NCBI GenBank assembly: GCA_024236215.1
Contig: JACKKX010000004.1
Span: 62,001 to 126,000 of the forward strand
Reading direction: 5' to 3'
DNA length: 64,000 bases
DNA from: Novosphingobium sp.
GTDB taxonomy: Bacteria; Pseudomonadota; Alphaproteobacteria; Sphingomonadales; Sphingomonadaceae
Shown piece after piece: positions 56,517-64,000 of the stretch. Below the pieces are notes generated by a model. It ran no database searches. It was given only the letters and a program-made list of their open reading frames with translations, and was not told the origin of the DNA. The translations under genes and the position numbers were made by a program. Within the stretch, counting starts at the first letter, position 1. Each line of letters begins with the position of its first letter.

Positions 56517-57016
56517 GGCTTGCGCCCCTCCCCGGCATCGACCTTGCCTAGACGCTCACCCAGTGTCGCGGCGGTTACGGGCTTGTGCCCGGGTTCGGCA
56601 GACACGGCCGTTTCCGGTTTCCCGGTCAGCGGTGAGACCATCGCCGGAAAGCCAAGCCCCTGCGGCCCCGAGCCTTGCGCCGAGGCAACCCGGATCGGAC
56701 TTGGCGCATCGGGGCCGCGCGCCTTGCCCAGCGCGGCGAGCTGGCGCTCGTTTTCCAGATATTGCCCGGCGGTGGGGGCCGAATAGCCGAATTCGACATC
56801 GTTGAGATTGCGCAGCTGCTGCTGGTTGGCGCGGGTCTCGAATTCGGTTTCGAGGAACAGGTTCTGCTGCTTGATCGCGACGATCCGCCGCTCAGTCAGC
56901 CGGACCTGGCTTTTGACCGCATTGACCCGGAAGGTCAGCGCCACCAGCAGGGCAAAGCAGGTCAGCAGCACCGCGGCCCAGCCAATCGAACGCGCGCGAT
57001 CGCGGGTCAGGTTCAT
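56513..57016 (-). CDS. ftsL: FtsL-like cell division protein
   Basis: A 167-aa small bitopic protein. One transmembrane helix (about 12-30; [19 protein letters not shown]) is followed by a coiled-coil-like segment ([23 protein letters not shown]) and a Pro/Gly-rich, probably disordered tail. Sequence conservation of FtsL is weak, so the call rests on topology and on its position between rsmH and ftsI. The tail of about 90 residues is longer than in E. coli FtsL (121 aa in total). Confidence 0.85.
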   Translation of the reverse strand: MNLTRDRARSIGWAAVLLTCFALLVALTFRVNAVKSQVRLTERRIVAIKQQNLFLETEFETRANQQQLRNLNDVEFGYSAPTAGQYLENERQLAALGKARGPDAPSPIRVASAQGSGPQGLGFPAMVSPLTGKPETAVSAEPGHKPVTAATLGERLGKVDAGEGRKP

Positions 57017-57963
57017 GCCGCCCTCCTTGCCCGCGCCGGGGCGGGAGTGCGCACCGCGCTGCGCAGCGTCGACGAGCGCGCCCGGGGATTGCGCGCGATC
57101 TCGGCGGCGGAAGGACGGATCGCCTTGCCGACCTGGGCGAAGGTTGGCGTGGCGGCTGGGGCAAGTGCGGGCAGATGGCGCGAGCCGCCGGCCTGCGCGC
57201 CGCTGGCATCGCGCAGGAACTGTTTGACGATCCGGTCTTCCAGACTGTGAAAACTGACCACCGCGAGCCTGCCGCCGGGGCGCAGCAAGGCCTCGGCTGC
57301 GTTCAGCGCGTCCTCCAGCTCGGCCAGCTCGGCGTTGACGTGGATACGGATCGCCTGGAACGAGCGGGTGGCGGGATCCTTGGGCGCGCCGGGGCGATGG
57401 CCCAGCGCCTTGCGCACGACCTGGGCTAGCTGGTGCGTGGTCGAAAGGGGCCGCGCGGCAACGATGGCGCGGGCCACCCGGCGCGATTGCCGCTCCTCGC
57501 CGTAGCGATAGAGCACATCGGCAATGGTTTCCTCAGCGGCGGAATTGAGGAAATCGGCGGCGCTTTCACCCTGCTGGCTCATCCGCATGTCGAGCGGGCC
57601 ATCGACCGAAAAGGCAAAGCCGCGCTCCGGCTGGTCGAGCTGCATCGAGGAAACCCCGATGTCCATCACCACTCCGTCGACCCGGGCGATGCCCACTTCG
57701 GCAAGTGCAGCGAGCATTTCGGAGAAGCGGCGGGGATGAAGCACCAACCGCGGCGCCTCGCCTGCGGTCTCGGGCCACTTGCGCCCTTCGGCGATGGCCT
57801 GGGGATCGCGATCGAAGGCGTGGACGCTGGCACCGGCATCGAGCAGGCGGCGGGTATAGCCACCGGCACCAAAGGTGGCATCGACGATCACCGCGCCGGG
57901 TTCGGGCGCCAGCGCGGCGATCACTTCGTCAAGGAGAACGGGAATGTGCGGGGCCTGGCTCAT
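57013..57963 (-). CDS. rsmH: 16S rRNA m4C1402 methyltransferase
   Basis: A 316-aa SAM-dependent methyltransferase modifying C1402 of 16S rRNA. The start is [20 protein letters not shown], the SAM site is [18 protein letters not shown], and [18 protein letters not shown] and [13 protein letters not shown] are family signatures. The C-terminal [16 protein letters not shown] is conserved. It overlaps mraZ as ATGA, the usual order at the head of dcw clusters. Confidence 0.97.
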   Translation of the reverse strand: MSQAPHIPVLLDEVIAALAPEPGAVIVDATFGAGGYTRRLLDAGASVHAFDRDPQAIAEGRKWPETAGEAPRLVLHPRRFSEMLAALAEVGIARVDGVVMDIGVSSMQLDQPERGFAFSVDGPLDMRMSQQGESAADFLNSAAEETIADVLYRYGEERQSRRVARAIVAARPLSTTHQLAQVVRKALGHRPGAPKDPATRSFQAIRIHVNAELAELEDALNAAEALLRPGGRLAVVSFHSLEDRIVKQFLRDASGAQAGGSRHLPALAPAATPTFAQVGKAIRPSAAEIARNPRARSSTLRSAVRTPAPARARRAA

Positions 57964-58463
57964 CCCTTGGCCTTCCCGCTTGCGGCCTGGGCGATCAGAT
58001 CGGCGCAGGCTTCCTGGGCTTCCTCGAAACCCGGACCCATCTTCATCAGCACATCAGGGTTCCAGATCAGGAACGAGCGGCCCATGCCGCGGAAGAACAC
58101 CCGCTCTTCGATCCCCGCGAGGCGGAAATGGCGATCGGGCATGACGAACCGCCCGGAATCGTCGAACGGCAGGCGCGAATAGCCGTAAAGCTGCTGGGCG
58201 CGCAGATCGCGGTCGAAATCGTGGCCGCGATCGAGCGCATAACGCTCCTCGCGTTCAAGCTCTGCTTCCAGCTCCTCGATCCGCGACAGGCCGAAGCCGA
58301 CCAGCGCCTTCCAGCGCGGGTGCTTGGAAAGGCACAGAACGCGCTCACCATCGCCGGATTCGCGCAGGGTCTTGCGGATTTCGCTGGGCAGGACGAAGCG
58401 GCCCTTGTCGCCGATCTGCGACAGGCCATCGCCACTGTACCGGATCGGCCTTGCCGCCTCCAC
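57960..58463 (-). CDS. mraZ: MraZ transcriptional regulator
   Basis: A 167-aa AbrB-like DNA-binding protein with the two family repeats: [17 protein letters not shown] near residues 14-30 and [15 protein letters not shown] near residues 105-119. It represses the dcw operon in E. coli. The start is chosen as GTG at 58463 ([13 protein letters not shown]) because it follows a purine-rich stretch and gives the usual distance to the first repeat. The frame continues upstream to 58568 with unconserved sequence. GGGA repeats about 150-185 bases upstream may be its binding site. Confidence 0.92.
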   Translation of the reverse strand: MEAARPIRYSGDGLSQIGDKGRFVLPSEIRKTLRESGDGERVLCLSKHPRWKALVGFGLSRIEELEAELEREERYALDRGHDFDRDLRAQQLYGYSRLPFDDSGRFVMPDRHFRLAGIEERVFFRGMGRSFLIWNPDVLMKMGPGFEEAQEACADLIAQAASGKAKG

Positions 58464-58804
58464 TTCGCCCGCCTCGCCTTTTCCCGGGTAACCCCGGCCC
58501 CAGAACACAACCTCTCCGCCCTGCCCGCGCGCCCTCGCGGCCAGACCGCCCCCATCGGGACGCGGCAAAGCAATTGCTTGTCGATGAAATGGTTCCTTAT
58601 CGCCGCTCTGACCGGGATGGAAGGGAAAATTACGGGAAATCCGGGGATTGAATGATAAACTATTGATTAAGCTTATCTTGATTCAGGTTGGTTTGATCAG
58701 ACGGCCCTTCATGTTTGCATTTTGTTCTCATAGAAAATCAACGACTTGCGGCACGATTCGCGCAAGCTGTCGCTGCTGTCCCGCAATTTCCCCGAATCCG
58801 GACA
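58464..58804. promoter_or_regulatory. 341-bp region upstream of the dcw cluster
   Basis: No gene is seen here. The part 58650-58745 is clearly more AT-rich than its surroundings and probably holds the main dcw promoter, but no convincing -35/-10 pair could be fixed. It contains three GANTC sites (58680, 58755, 58794), a 12-bp palindrome AAGCAATTGCTT (58568-58579), and the GGGA repeats described separately. GANTC density suggests cell-cycle methylation control, which is inference. Confidence 0.55.
58614..58647 (+). promoter_or_regulatory. Four GGGA repeats at helical spacing, possible MraZ boxes
   Basis: GGGA starts at 58614, 58623, 58634 and 58644, intervals of 9, 11 and 10 bases. MraZ of E. 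coli binds TGGG-type direct repeats spaced about ten bases apart upstream of mraZ. Here the repeats are read on the strand opposite to mraZ, which differs from E. coli as I understand it, so the assignment is tentative. Confidence 0.45.
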
Positions 58805-59554
58805 TCAGGGCCGGGCAAAGGCCGTTTCGAGCAGGTGACCAAGCGCCTCGACACGTAACGCGCCGTCCCCGTCCTGCTCAAGCAATGCGGCATCGGCGAG
58901 CACGAGGACGCGGCCCTTGCCGATCGGGCAATCCGCAGCCAATCCTCCACCCGAAAGCACACAGGCGCTGCCTGGCTCGAGCGCGAAACTTCCCGCAAGG
59001 TTCACTGGCACCGCAATTCCCAGCGCTTTGCCCGCGTGCTCACCGAACGGCTGACGCTCGTCATAGCGCAGTTCCAGCCCCCAGCGACCCAGGATGGGCG
59101 AGAGCAGGACGCTCGTTTGCGGTCGGCGCGGATCGCCCAGCGCGAAGGCCGATTCCTCGGTCAACATCGGATCGGCAAACAGCAGAAGATGCCCGCCACC
59201 GCGAACCCACCGGTCCAGCGCGACATTTTCGGAGGGCGAGAGCGGGCGCGGCTGGGCAATCACGATCCGGTGCAGCGGCGCGAGCCTGTCTGGCTGGGCA
59301 AGATCGTCGAGCGGGACGATCGGCCCCGTCTGCTCCAGAATGTTTCGCGCCCAATGTCGCTCGGCCCGGCTTGATATCAGATCGCCGACATCGCCGCTTT
59401 CCGCCCAAAGGATCGGGAGGGTGGTGAACAGGCCAACCGGTTCGCGCGGCACCGCGCGCCGGACGGATCCTTGCCAGACCAGTGCGGCGGCCAGCGCGGC
59501 GAGAACCGCGCCGGCCGCCAGAACGTTTCGTCGGCTAGTTATGCGGATTGCCAC
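58805..59554 (-). CDS. GldG-like membrane-anchored protein
   Basis: A 249-aa protein with one N-terminal hydrophobic helix (NVLAAGAVLAALAAALVWQG) and a periplasmic domain. ALDRWVRGGGHLLLFADPML and LPILWAES resemble the uncharacterised ABC-associated GldG family, whose members bind or gate unknown substrates next to an ABC exporter; no ABC genes are adjacent. The GTG at 59554 overlaps the previous gene by 20 bases and has no clear ribosome binding site, so the start is uncertain. It is the last gene before the dcw promoter region. Confidence 0.7.
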   Translation of the reverse strand: MAIRITSRRNVLAAGAVLAALAAALVWQGSVRRAVPREPVGLFTTLPILWAESGDVGDLISSRAERHWARNILEQTGPIVPLDDLAQPDRLAPLHRIVIAQPRPLSPSENVALDRWVRGGGHLLLFADPMLTEESAFALGDPRRPQTSVLLSPILGRWGLELRYDERQPFGEHAGKALGIAVPVNLAGSFALEPGSACVLSGGGLAADCPIGKGRVLVLADAALLEQDGDGALRVEALGHLLETAFARP

Positions 59555-59879
59555 TGGGGGCAGGGCTGGCGGGTTTTTCCGGTGTGCTGGCCGGAACCAC
59601 CCCGGCATCGACCAGCGGATCGGTCTTGGCCTCGCCCGTGGCGCTGGCCGATGCCTCGGCGCCGGGCGATGCGGCATCGCTCTGGCGCGCACGGTCGTTG
59701 ATGATGTTTGCTAGCGCGACGATCAGCACGATCAGCGCAATCCCGAACAGCCCGGCCTGAAGCCGCTGCACTGCCTGGGCACGCAGTTCGCGCGCGGAAG
59801 GGGGCGTGAAGTGCTGTATGCCGTTAAGCGGGGGCACCATGCGCCCGTCGGGCTGGTTCTGGGGAGGCTGGCTGGCCAT
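59535..59879 (-). CDS. Small single-pass membrane protein, unknown
   Basis: A 114-aa protein with one hydrophobic helix (about 42-60; AGLFGIALIVLIVALANII) between a Pro/Gln-rich cytoplasmic segment and an Ala/Ser/Pro-rich tail. It starts nine bases after cysK and overlaps the GldG-like gene by 20 bases, so these three form a transcription unit. No family is recognised. Its coupling with the GldG-like protein suggests a joint membrane role. Confidence 0.7.
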   Translation of the reverse strand: MASQPPQNQPDGRMVPPLNGIQHFTPPSARELRAQAVQRLQAGLFGIALIVLIVALANIINDRARQSDAASPGAEASASATGEAKTDPLVDAGVVPASTPEKPASPAPSGNPHN

Positions 59880-59888
59880 GCGCCGGTT

Positions 59889-60896
59889 CTACCCCAGCCA
59901 GGGGAAGACCGGCAAGCCCTTCGCGCGCAGCCAATCGGGGTTGTAGAGCGTCGAGAGATAGCGAAAGCCGGTATCGGCCAGGATCGTCGCCACCCGCGCC
60001 TCTTCGCGCCCCTCGGCCACCAGCTGGCGGCCAAGCGCCACCGCGCCCGCCACGTTGATCCCCGAGGAAAGCCCCAGGCACAACCCTTCTTCGGCCAGCA
60101 GCCGGGTGACCCATTCAAGCCCTTCGGCATCGGAAATGCGGAACTGGGCGTCGATCGGCGCACCATCGAGGTTGGCGGTGATCCGCCCCTGCCCGATCCC
60201 CTCGGCCACCGAGGAACCTTCGGCGCGCAGCTCGCCGCAGGCGTAATAGTTGTAGAGCGCCGCGCCATGCGGATCGGTCAGCGCGATGCGGATGGTCTCG
60301 TCAAAGGCCTTGAGGCCCATGCCCACCCCGGCGATCGTCCCCCCGGTTCCCGCCGCGCAGGTGAACCCATCGATCCGCCCGCCCAGTTGCTCCCAGATTT
60401 CGGGCGCGGTACTCTCGATATGGGCCTTGCGATTGGCAACGTTGTCGAACTGGTTGGCCCAGATCGCGCCTTCGGTCTCTTCGGCCAGGCGGCGCGAAGT
60501 GTGAACGAAATGGCCGGGATTGGAAAAGGGCGCCGCGGGTACCAGCACCAGCTCGGCCCCCAGCGCGCGCAGCGTATCCATCTTCTCGCGCGATTGGGTT
60601 TCGGGCATGACGATCACGGTCTTGTAGCCCAGCGCATTGCCGACCAGTGCCAGCCCGATCCCGGTGTTGCCCGCCGTCCCCTCGACAATCGTCCCGCCAG
60701 CCTTCAGCACGCCGCGCGCTTCGGCATCGCGCACGATCCACAGCGCGGCGCGGTCCTTTACCGAGGCGCCCGGGTTGGCGAATTCGCACTTGCCCCAGAT
60801 CTCGCACCCCGCCGCCTCGCTTGGCCCCTGAAGCAGGACCAAGGGAGTATTGCCGATCAGCTCAAGGCTGGAAGGACGGGCGGTCTGGATCGTCAT
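59889..60896 (-). CDS. cysK: Cysteine synthase (O-acetylserine sulfhydrylase)
   Basis: A 335-aa PLP enzyme making cysteine from O-acetylserine and the sulfide supplied by the cysI pathway. The PLP lysine is in NPGASVKDRAA, the phosphate loop is GTAGNTGIGLALVGNALGY, the substrate-site segment is NQFDNVANRKAH, and the glycine-rich AAGTGGTIAGVGMGLK is intact. The start at 60896 (MTIQTARP) fits the family; its ribosome binding site is weak. A close relative such as cystathionine beta-synthase is less likely given the length. Confidence 0.93.
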   Translation of the reverse strand: MTIQTARPSSLELIGNTPLVLLQGPSEAAGCEIWGKCEFANPGASVKDRAALWIVRDAEARGVLKAGGTIVEGTAGNTGIGLALVGNALGYKTVIVMPETQSREKMDTLRALGAELVLVPAAPFSNPGHFVHTSRRLAEETEGAIWANQFDNVANRKAHIESTAPEIWEQLGGRIDGFTCAAGTGGTIAGVGMGLKAFDETIRIALTDPHGAALYNYYACGELRAEGSSVAEGIGQGRITANLDGAPIDAQFRISDAEGLEWVTRLLAEEGLCLGLSSGINVAGAVALGRQLVAEGREEARVATILADTGFRYLSTLYNPDWLRAKGLPVFPWLG

Positions 60897-60922
60897 GACA
60901 GGGCCAGAGGTAGGAAAGCAAA

Positions 60923-60953
60923 GGGCCAGGCGCAACGGAATTGCGCTTGGCCC
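60923..60953 (-). terminator. Hairpin terminator after the ferredoxin gene
   Basis: A 13-bp stem (60923-60935 with 60941-60953, one mismatch position) has a 5-base loop. Read on the minus strand it is followed by TTTGCTTTCC, a moderately T-rich tail. It lies between the ferredoxin stop and the cysK start, so it probably ends or attenuates the ferredoxin transcript. Confidence 0.6.
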
Positions 60954-60987
60954 CTGCAAACCCCGGCTTGTTCCGCCACGGGGAAAA

Positions 60988-61305
60988 TCAGTCCTCGGCG
61001 GCGATCGTCACCTTGAGGCCATCGAGAGCATCGCTCATGTGAAGCTGGCACGAAAGCCGCGACGTGGCATTGCGATAGTCCGAGCTGTCGAGCAGGTCGT
61101 TCTCGTCCTCGCTCATCGGGCTGACCTTGTCGGCAAAGGCCGGATCGACATAGACGTGGCAGGTCGCGCAGGAGCAGCATCCGCCGCATAGCGCGAGCAA
61201 TTCGTCGAACCCGTTTTCGCGCAGGGCTTCCATCACCGAGAGCCCGGCGGCGGCCTCGACCGTCTTTTCCTCACCCGCACGATTGACCACTACCAGCTTG
61301 GGCAT
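60988..61305 (-). CDS. 2Fe-2S ferredoxin, adrenodoxin type
   Basis: A 105-aa electron carrier. The cluster ligands lie in [16 protein letters not shown], with the spacing typical of vertebrate-type (adrenodoxin, Fdx) ferredoxins, and the fourth Cys is in [16 protein letters not shown]. It could serve a P450, iron-sulfur cluster assembly, or possibly the CysJ-less sulfite reductase. No iscSUA genes are adjacent, so the partner is open. It is divergent from the DNA glycosylase gene. Confidence 0.93.
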   Translation of the reverse strand: MPKLVVVNRAGEEKTVEAAAGLSVMEALRENGFDELLALCGGCCSCATCHVYVDPAFADKVSPMSEDENDLLDSSDYRNATSRLSCQLHMSDALDGLKVTIAAED

Positions 61306-61390
61306 TGCATAGCTTCCTTGTCTTCGCGCATGATCCGCGCCTTGGCGCGGCTGCTAATCGGTCGCTTAACCTTTGGCAAGCAGGACCGCG

Positions 61391-62008
61391 ATGGGATTAT
61401 CGGCAGAACAGATCAAGCAGGGCCTCGATGCGGTGGCTGCGCGCGAGCCGGGGATCGCCCGTGCGCTCGAACGGACGGGCTATCCCGAACCACGCATTCG
61501 CGATCGCGGGCATGTGACGATGATGCGCACCATCGTCGGCCAGCAGGTCAGCGTCGCGGCGGCGGCCTCGATGTGGCGCAAGTTCGAGGAGTTTGCTGGA
61601 ACCGACCCCGATCCCGCCAGGGTGCTCGCAGCCGATTTCGACACCCTGCGCGCCTGCGGCCTTTCGCGCCAGAAGCAGGGCTACATGCGCAGCCTGTGCG
61701 AGCTCGTGGCCGAGGGTGCGCTCGATTTCCACGCCCTGCCTGTGGATGACGAGGAAGCGATCGAGCAACTCACCCGGATCAAGGGGATCGGGCGCTGGTC
61801 GGCGGAGATCTACCTGCTGTTTGCCGAGGGCCGCGCCGACATCTGGCCGGCGGGCGATCTGGCGGTCCAGGCCGGCCTGGCCAAGCTGCTCGATCTGCCC
61901 GAACGCCCCAGCGAAAAGCGCACCCGCGAACTGGCCGAAGTCTGGCGCCCGCACCGCGGCGCCACCGCGATCTTCACCTGGCATTGCTATAACAACCCGG
62001 CGCTGTAA
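61391..62008 (+). CDS. DNA-3-methyladenine glycosylase II (AlkA-type)
   Basis: A 205-aa HhH-GPD family base-excision glycosylase. The helix-hairpin-helix is in LTRIKGIGRWSAEIYLL and the catalytic Asp is in WPAGDLAVQAGLAKLL. MMRTIVGQQVSVAAAASMW is the conserved N-terminal helix of this group. It removes alkylated purines from DNA. It is the short bacterial form without the N-terminal AlkA domain. The ATG at 61391 was preferred over a TTG at 61373. Confidence 0.93.
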   Translation: MGLSAEQIKQGLDAVAAREPGIARALERTGYPEPRIRDRGHVTMMRTIVGQQVSVAAAASMWRKFEEFAGTDPDPARVLAADFDTLRACGLSRQKQGYMRSLCELVAEGALDFHALPVDDEEAIEQLTRIKGIGRWSAEIYLLFAEGRADIWPAGDLAVQAGLAKLLDLPERPSEKRTRELAEVWRPHRGATAIFTWHCYNNPAL

Positions 62009-62047
62009 TCTGCTTACATCAATGTAAGTGCGAATCGGGAGAGAGCA

Positions 62048-62854
62048 GTGGCAGCGCGCAAGTCGATTTTCATCACCGGCGGAGCTTCGGGCATCGGCCG
62101 GGCGACCGCGATCCGGTTTGGATCGCAGGGCTGGTTCGTCGGGATCGCCGACATCAACGAAGCGGGCATGAAGGAAACCGCCGCGATGCTGCCCGCCGGG
62201 CAAAGCTCGATCCACAAGCTTGACGTGCGTGACCGCGCGGCATGGGATGAAGCGCTGGAAGCCTTTGCCAGCGCCGCCGGGGGCCGGATCGACGCGCTGT
62301 TCAACAACGCCGGGATTCCGCTGGGCGGCCAGCTGATCGAGAACAATGTGGGCGAGATCGAGCGCTGCCTCGACATCAACCTCAAGGGTGTGCTGTTCGG
62401 CGCCCAGGCCGCCCACAAGTGGCTGAAGGCCAGCGCGCCGGGATCGTGCCTGCTCAACACGGCCAGCGCGGCGGGAATCTATGGCACGCCGGGCGCCTCG
62501 GTCTATTCGGCGACCAAGTTCGGGGTCCGCGCGCTGACCGAATGCCTCGATGCAGAATGGGCCGAAGACGGGATCAAGGTGGCCGATCTGATGCCCGGCT
62601 TCATCGACACCCCGCTGATCGACCATGCTCCCAACCAGCTGAGCAACGAGGATATCCGCAGCCGGGTGACCGAAGCGGGGCTTGAGATCACCCCGGTCGG
62701 CGAGGTGGCCGATGCCGCGTGGAACGCCGTCCACGGCACCGCCTTGCACAACCGCGTCGGCAAGACCGCGCACCGCCTGGCCTTCGCCGCGCGCTGGATG
62801 CCGGGGCGGCTGCGCAAGATGACCCGAAGCCAGCTCAAGCCGCTGGGGGGTTAG
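62048..62854 (+). CDS. Short-chain dehydrogenase/reductase
   Basis: A 268-aa classical SDR. The cofactor motif is [19 protein letters not shown] follows, and the catalytic set is Ser in [10 protein letters not shown] with YSATK. The start is a GTG at 62048 after GGGAGAGA. The C-terminal extension after residue 225 is basic. The substrate is unknown; steroid, sugar and fatty acyl alcohols are all possible in this family. Its TAG overlaps the stop of the convergent pterin dehydratase gene. Confidence 0.9.
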   Translation: MAARKSIFITGGASGIGRATAIRFGSQGWFVGIADINEAGMKETAAMLPAGQSSIHKLDVRDRAAWDEALEAFASAAGGRIDALFNNAGIPLGGQLIENNVGEIERCLDINLKGVLFGAQAAHKWLKASAPGSCLLNTASAAGIYGTPGASVYSATKFGVRALTECLDAEWAEDGIKVADLMPGFIDTPLIDHAPNQLSNEDIRSRVTEAGLEITPVGEVADAAWNAVHGTALHNRVGKTAHRLAFAARWMPGRLRKMTRSQLKPLGG

Positions 62855-63141
62855 ACCATCCCCGCGATCGCCCGCACCATCGAGGCGTCGCGGGCGGAAA
62901 TGCCATCGGCATCGTGGGTGGTCAGGGTGATCTCGACCCGGTTGTAGACGTTGAACCATTCGGGATGGTGGTCGGCCTTGTCGGCATAGAGCGCAACGCG
63001 GGTCATGAAGCCGAAAGCCGCGTTGAAATCGGCGAAGGTGAAGGTGCGTTCGATCGCCCTGCCGTCATCGCGCAAGGTCCATTGCGGAAATTCGGCAAGC
63101 AGCGCGGCCACTTCGGCCTGGCTCAGGCGGGGAACGGACAT
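62851..63141 (-). CDS. phhB: Pterin-4a-carbinolamine dehydratase
   Basis: A 96-aa enzyme that recycles the 4a-hydroxytetrahydropterin formed by aromatic amino acid hydroxylases. The active-site motif is [25 protein letters not shown], abbreviated here as DKADHHPEW, with the His-His-Pro triad intact. Two adjacent ATGs (63144 and 63141) follow AAGGAG; the second has the better spacing. No phenylalanine hydroxylase gene is in the window. It is divergent from ccmA. Confidence 0.94.
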   Translation of the reverse strand: MSVPRLSQAEVAALLAEFPQWTLRDDGRAIERTFTFADFNAAFGFMTRVALYADKADHHPEWFNVYNRVEITLTTHDADGISARDASMVRAIAGMV

Positions 63142-63189
63142 CATGGCTCTCCTTGGCAGACCCGGTGCTTTCAACTATCGCGCTCGCCC

Positions 63190-63768
63190 ATGCAAGCGTG
63201 CAGCCTTTCCGCGACCGACCTTGCCTGCCGGCGGGGCGACCGGCTGCTGTTCGCGCGGCTGAGCTTCGCACTCGGGCCCGGCGAGGCGCTGCAACTGGCG
63301 GGAGCCAACGGGATCGGCAAGAGCAGCCTGATGCGGATCGTTGCCGGACTGATGCCGGCCTTTGCCGGAACCATTGAGCGGCATGGCGCGCTGGGGCTGA
63401 TCGACGAGCGCCCGGCGCTTGATCCGCACCTGCCGCTGGGCCGGGCGCTGGCCTTCTGGCAGCGGCTCGATGGCCCGGCCGACAACGCCGCCGCGCGGCT
63501 GGGGCTGGCCGGGCTGATGGACGTGCCGGTGCGCTATCTTTCCACGGGGCAGAAGAAGCGCGCCGCGCTGGCCCGGCTGATCGGGCAGAAGGTGCCCCTC
63601 TGGCTGCTCGACGAGCCGCTCAACGGACTCGATACGCGGGGCGTGGCTTTGGTCGAGGAAATGGCCGCTCAGCATTGCCGCGAGGGCGGGATATGCCTGA
63701 TCGCCTCGCACCAGCCGCTGGCCCTGCCCGGCATGGGTCGGATCGAGCTGGCGGACTTCGCGGCATGA
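63190..63768 (+). CDS. ccmA: Heme exporter ATP-binding protein CcmA
   Basis: A 192-aa ABC ATPase of cytochrome c maturation, using ATP to release holo-CcmE from CcmC/D. Walker A is GANGIGKSSL, the signature is YLSTGQKKRAALARL, and Walker B is PLWLLDEPLNGLD, followed by the His loop in IASHQPL. Length is normal. The start at 63190 was chosen because the frame upstream lies in the antisense of phhB. It overlaps ccmB as ATGA. Confidence 0.95.
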   Translation: MQACSLSATDLACRRGDRLLFARLSFALGPGEALQLAGANGIGKSSLMRIVAGLMPAFAGTIERHGALGLIDERPALDPHLPLGRALAFWQRLDGPADNAAARLGLAGLMDVPVRYLSTGQKKRAALARLIGQKVPLWLLDEPLNGLDTRGVALVEEMAAQHCREGGICLIASHQPLALPGMGRIELADFAA

Positions 63769-64000
63769 GCGCCACCTTTCTCCCCCTGCTGCGGCGCGAT
63801 CTGGCCATGCTGGTTTCGGGCGGACGGCGCGGCGGCGCGGTGTTGCCGGTGCTGTTCTTCCTGGCGGTGGCGATGCTCTATCCCTTCGCGGTTGGCCCCG
63901 ACGCGGTGCTGCTGGGGCGGACTGGCGGCGGGGTGATCTGGGTGGCGGCGCTGCTCGCCGCGATCCTGCCGCTCGACCGGCTGGTCGAACCCGATCTTGA
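63765..64000 (+). CDS. ccmB: Heme exporter membrane protein CcmB (partial)
   Basis: The first 78 codons of CcmB, the membrane partner of CcmA, with the rest beyond the window. The beginning SATFLPLLRRDLAML is followed by the first transmembrane helix (VLPVLFFLAVAMLYPFAVGPD) and a second one beginning GVIWVAALLAAILPLDRL, which are family hallmarks. The ATG overlaps the ccmA stop. Confidence 0.94.
   Translation, partial: MSATFLPLLRRDLAMLVSGGRRGGAVLPVLFFLAVAMLYPFAVGPDAVLLGRTGGGVIWVAALLAAILPLDRLVEPDL

Noticed and set aside
58464-58568. Longer MraZ starting at 58568
   Set aside because: The added residues are Gly/Arg-rich and unconserved, and the first MraZ repeat would be too far from the N-terminus. 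GTG at 58463 fits better.

Overview
The window is a GC-rich stretch of alphaproteobacterial chromosome, most likely from a member of the order Sphingomonadales (Sphingomonadaceae or Erythrobacteraceae). I infer this from a maltose locus with a Caulobacter/Sphingomonas-type TonB-dependent receptor and a tryptophan-halogenase-like protein, the alphaproteobacterial sulfite reduction set (cobA, DUF2849, cysI, DUF934, cysH), the dcw gene order, and frequent GTG starts with 4-base gene overlaps. No rRNA, CRISPR array, prophage, plasmid function or complete insertion sequence was seen. The window is mostly core genome with one accessory sugar-uptake locus.

Layout. 1-13353 is an alpha-glucan/maltose locus. 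A leftward set encodes a TonB receptor, a flavin-dependent halogenase-like protein, a secreted alpha-amylase and an alpha-glucosidase that runs off the left edge. A rightward LacI regulator and sugar MFS transporter lie next to it, followed by a second, leftward TonB receptor. Two copies of a 14-base near-palindrome flank lacI and look like its operators. A 267-bp MITE-like element bounded by TA dinucleotides sits exactly between the transporter and the second receptor.

13518-24099 holds housekeeping and unassigned genes: typA, a GT4 glycosyltransferase, a small membrane protein, a PadR regulator with its probable operator, rarA, a lipoprotein, tRNA-Thr, a pair of acyl-CoA dehydrogenase subunits, queF and a Pro/Ala-rich membrane protein. 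24149-31147 is sulfur metabolism: a structured leader, sseA, a cystathionine lyase-type enzyme, an MscS channel, then cobA-DUF2849-cysI-DUF934-cysH, which would turn activated sulfate into sulfide. 31148-37735 holds a sugar-nucleotide-type reductase, proB, obgE, tRNA-Ala, a lipoprotein, a Bax-inhibitor-1 family protein, proC and a YbjN protein.

37870-58463 is a TPR/SPOR protein followed by a complete dcw cluster on the minus strand (mraZ-rsmH-ftsL-ftsI-murE-murF-mraY-murD-ftsW-murG-murC-murB-ddl-ftsQ-ftsA-ftsZ). Thirteen of its fifteen junctions overlap by 1 or 4 bases, so it looks translationally coupled. Probable control sites are GGGA repeats upstream of mraZ, and GANTC sites with a DnaA-box-like sequence upstream of ftsZ. 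58805-64000 contains a GldG-like protein, a small membrane protein, cysK, a 2Fe-2S ferredoxin, a DNA glycosylase, an SDR, a pterin dehydratase and the start of the cytochrome c maturation genes ccmA-ccmB.

The least explained structures are palindromic elements: the 10.6-kb MITE-like element, a perfect 34-bp inverted repeat at 22.2 kb, a 145-bp hairpin element ending one base from tRNA-Ala, and a palindrome that supplies coding sequence at the start of murB. I see no convincing undescribed multi-gene system; these elements and the halogenase-sugar operon are the best leads.
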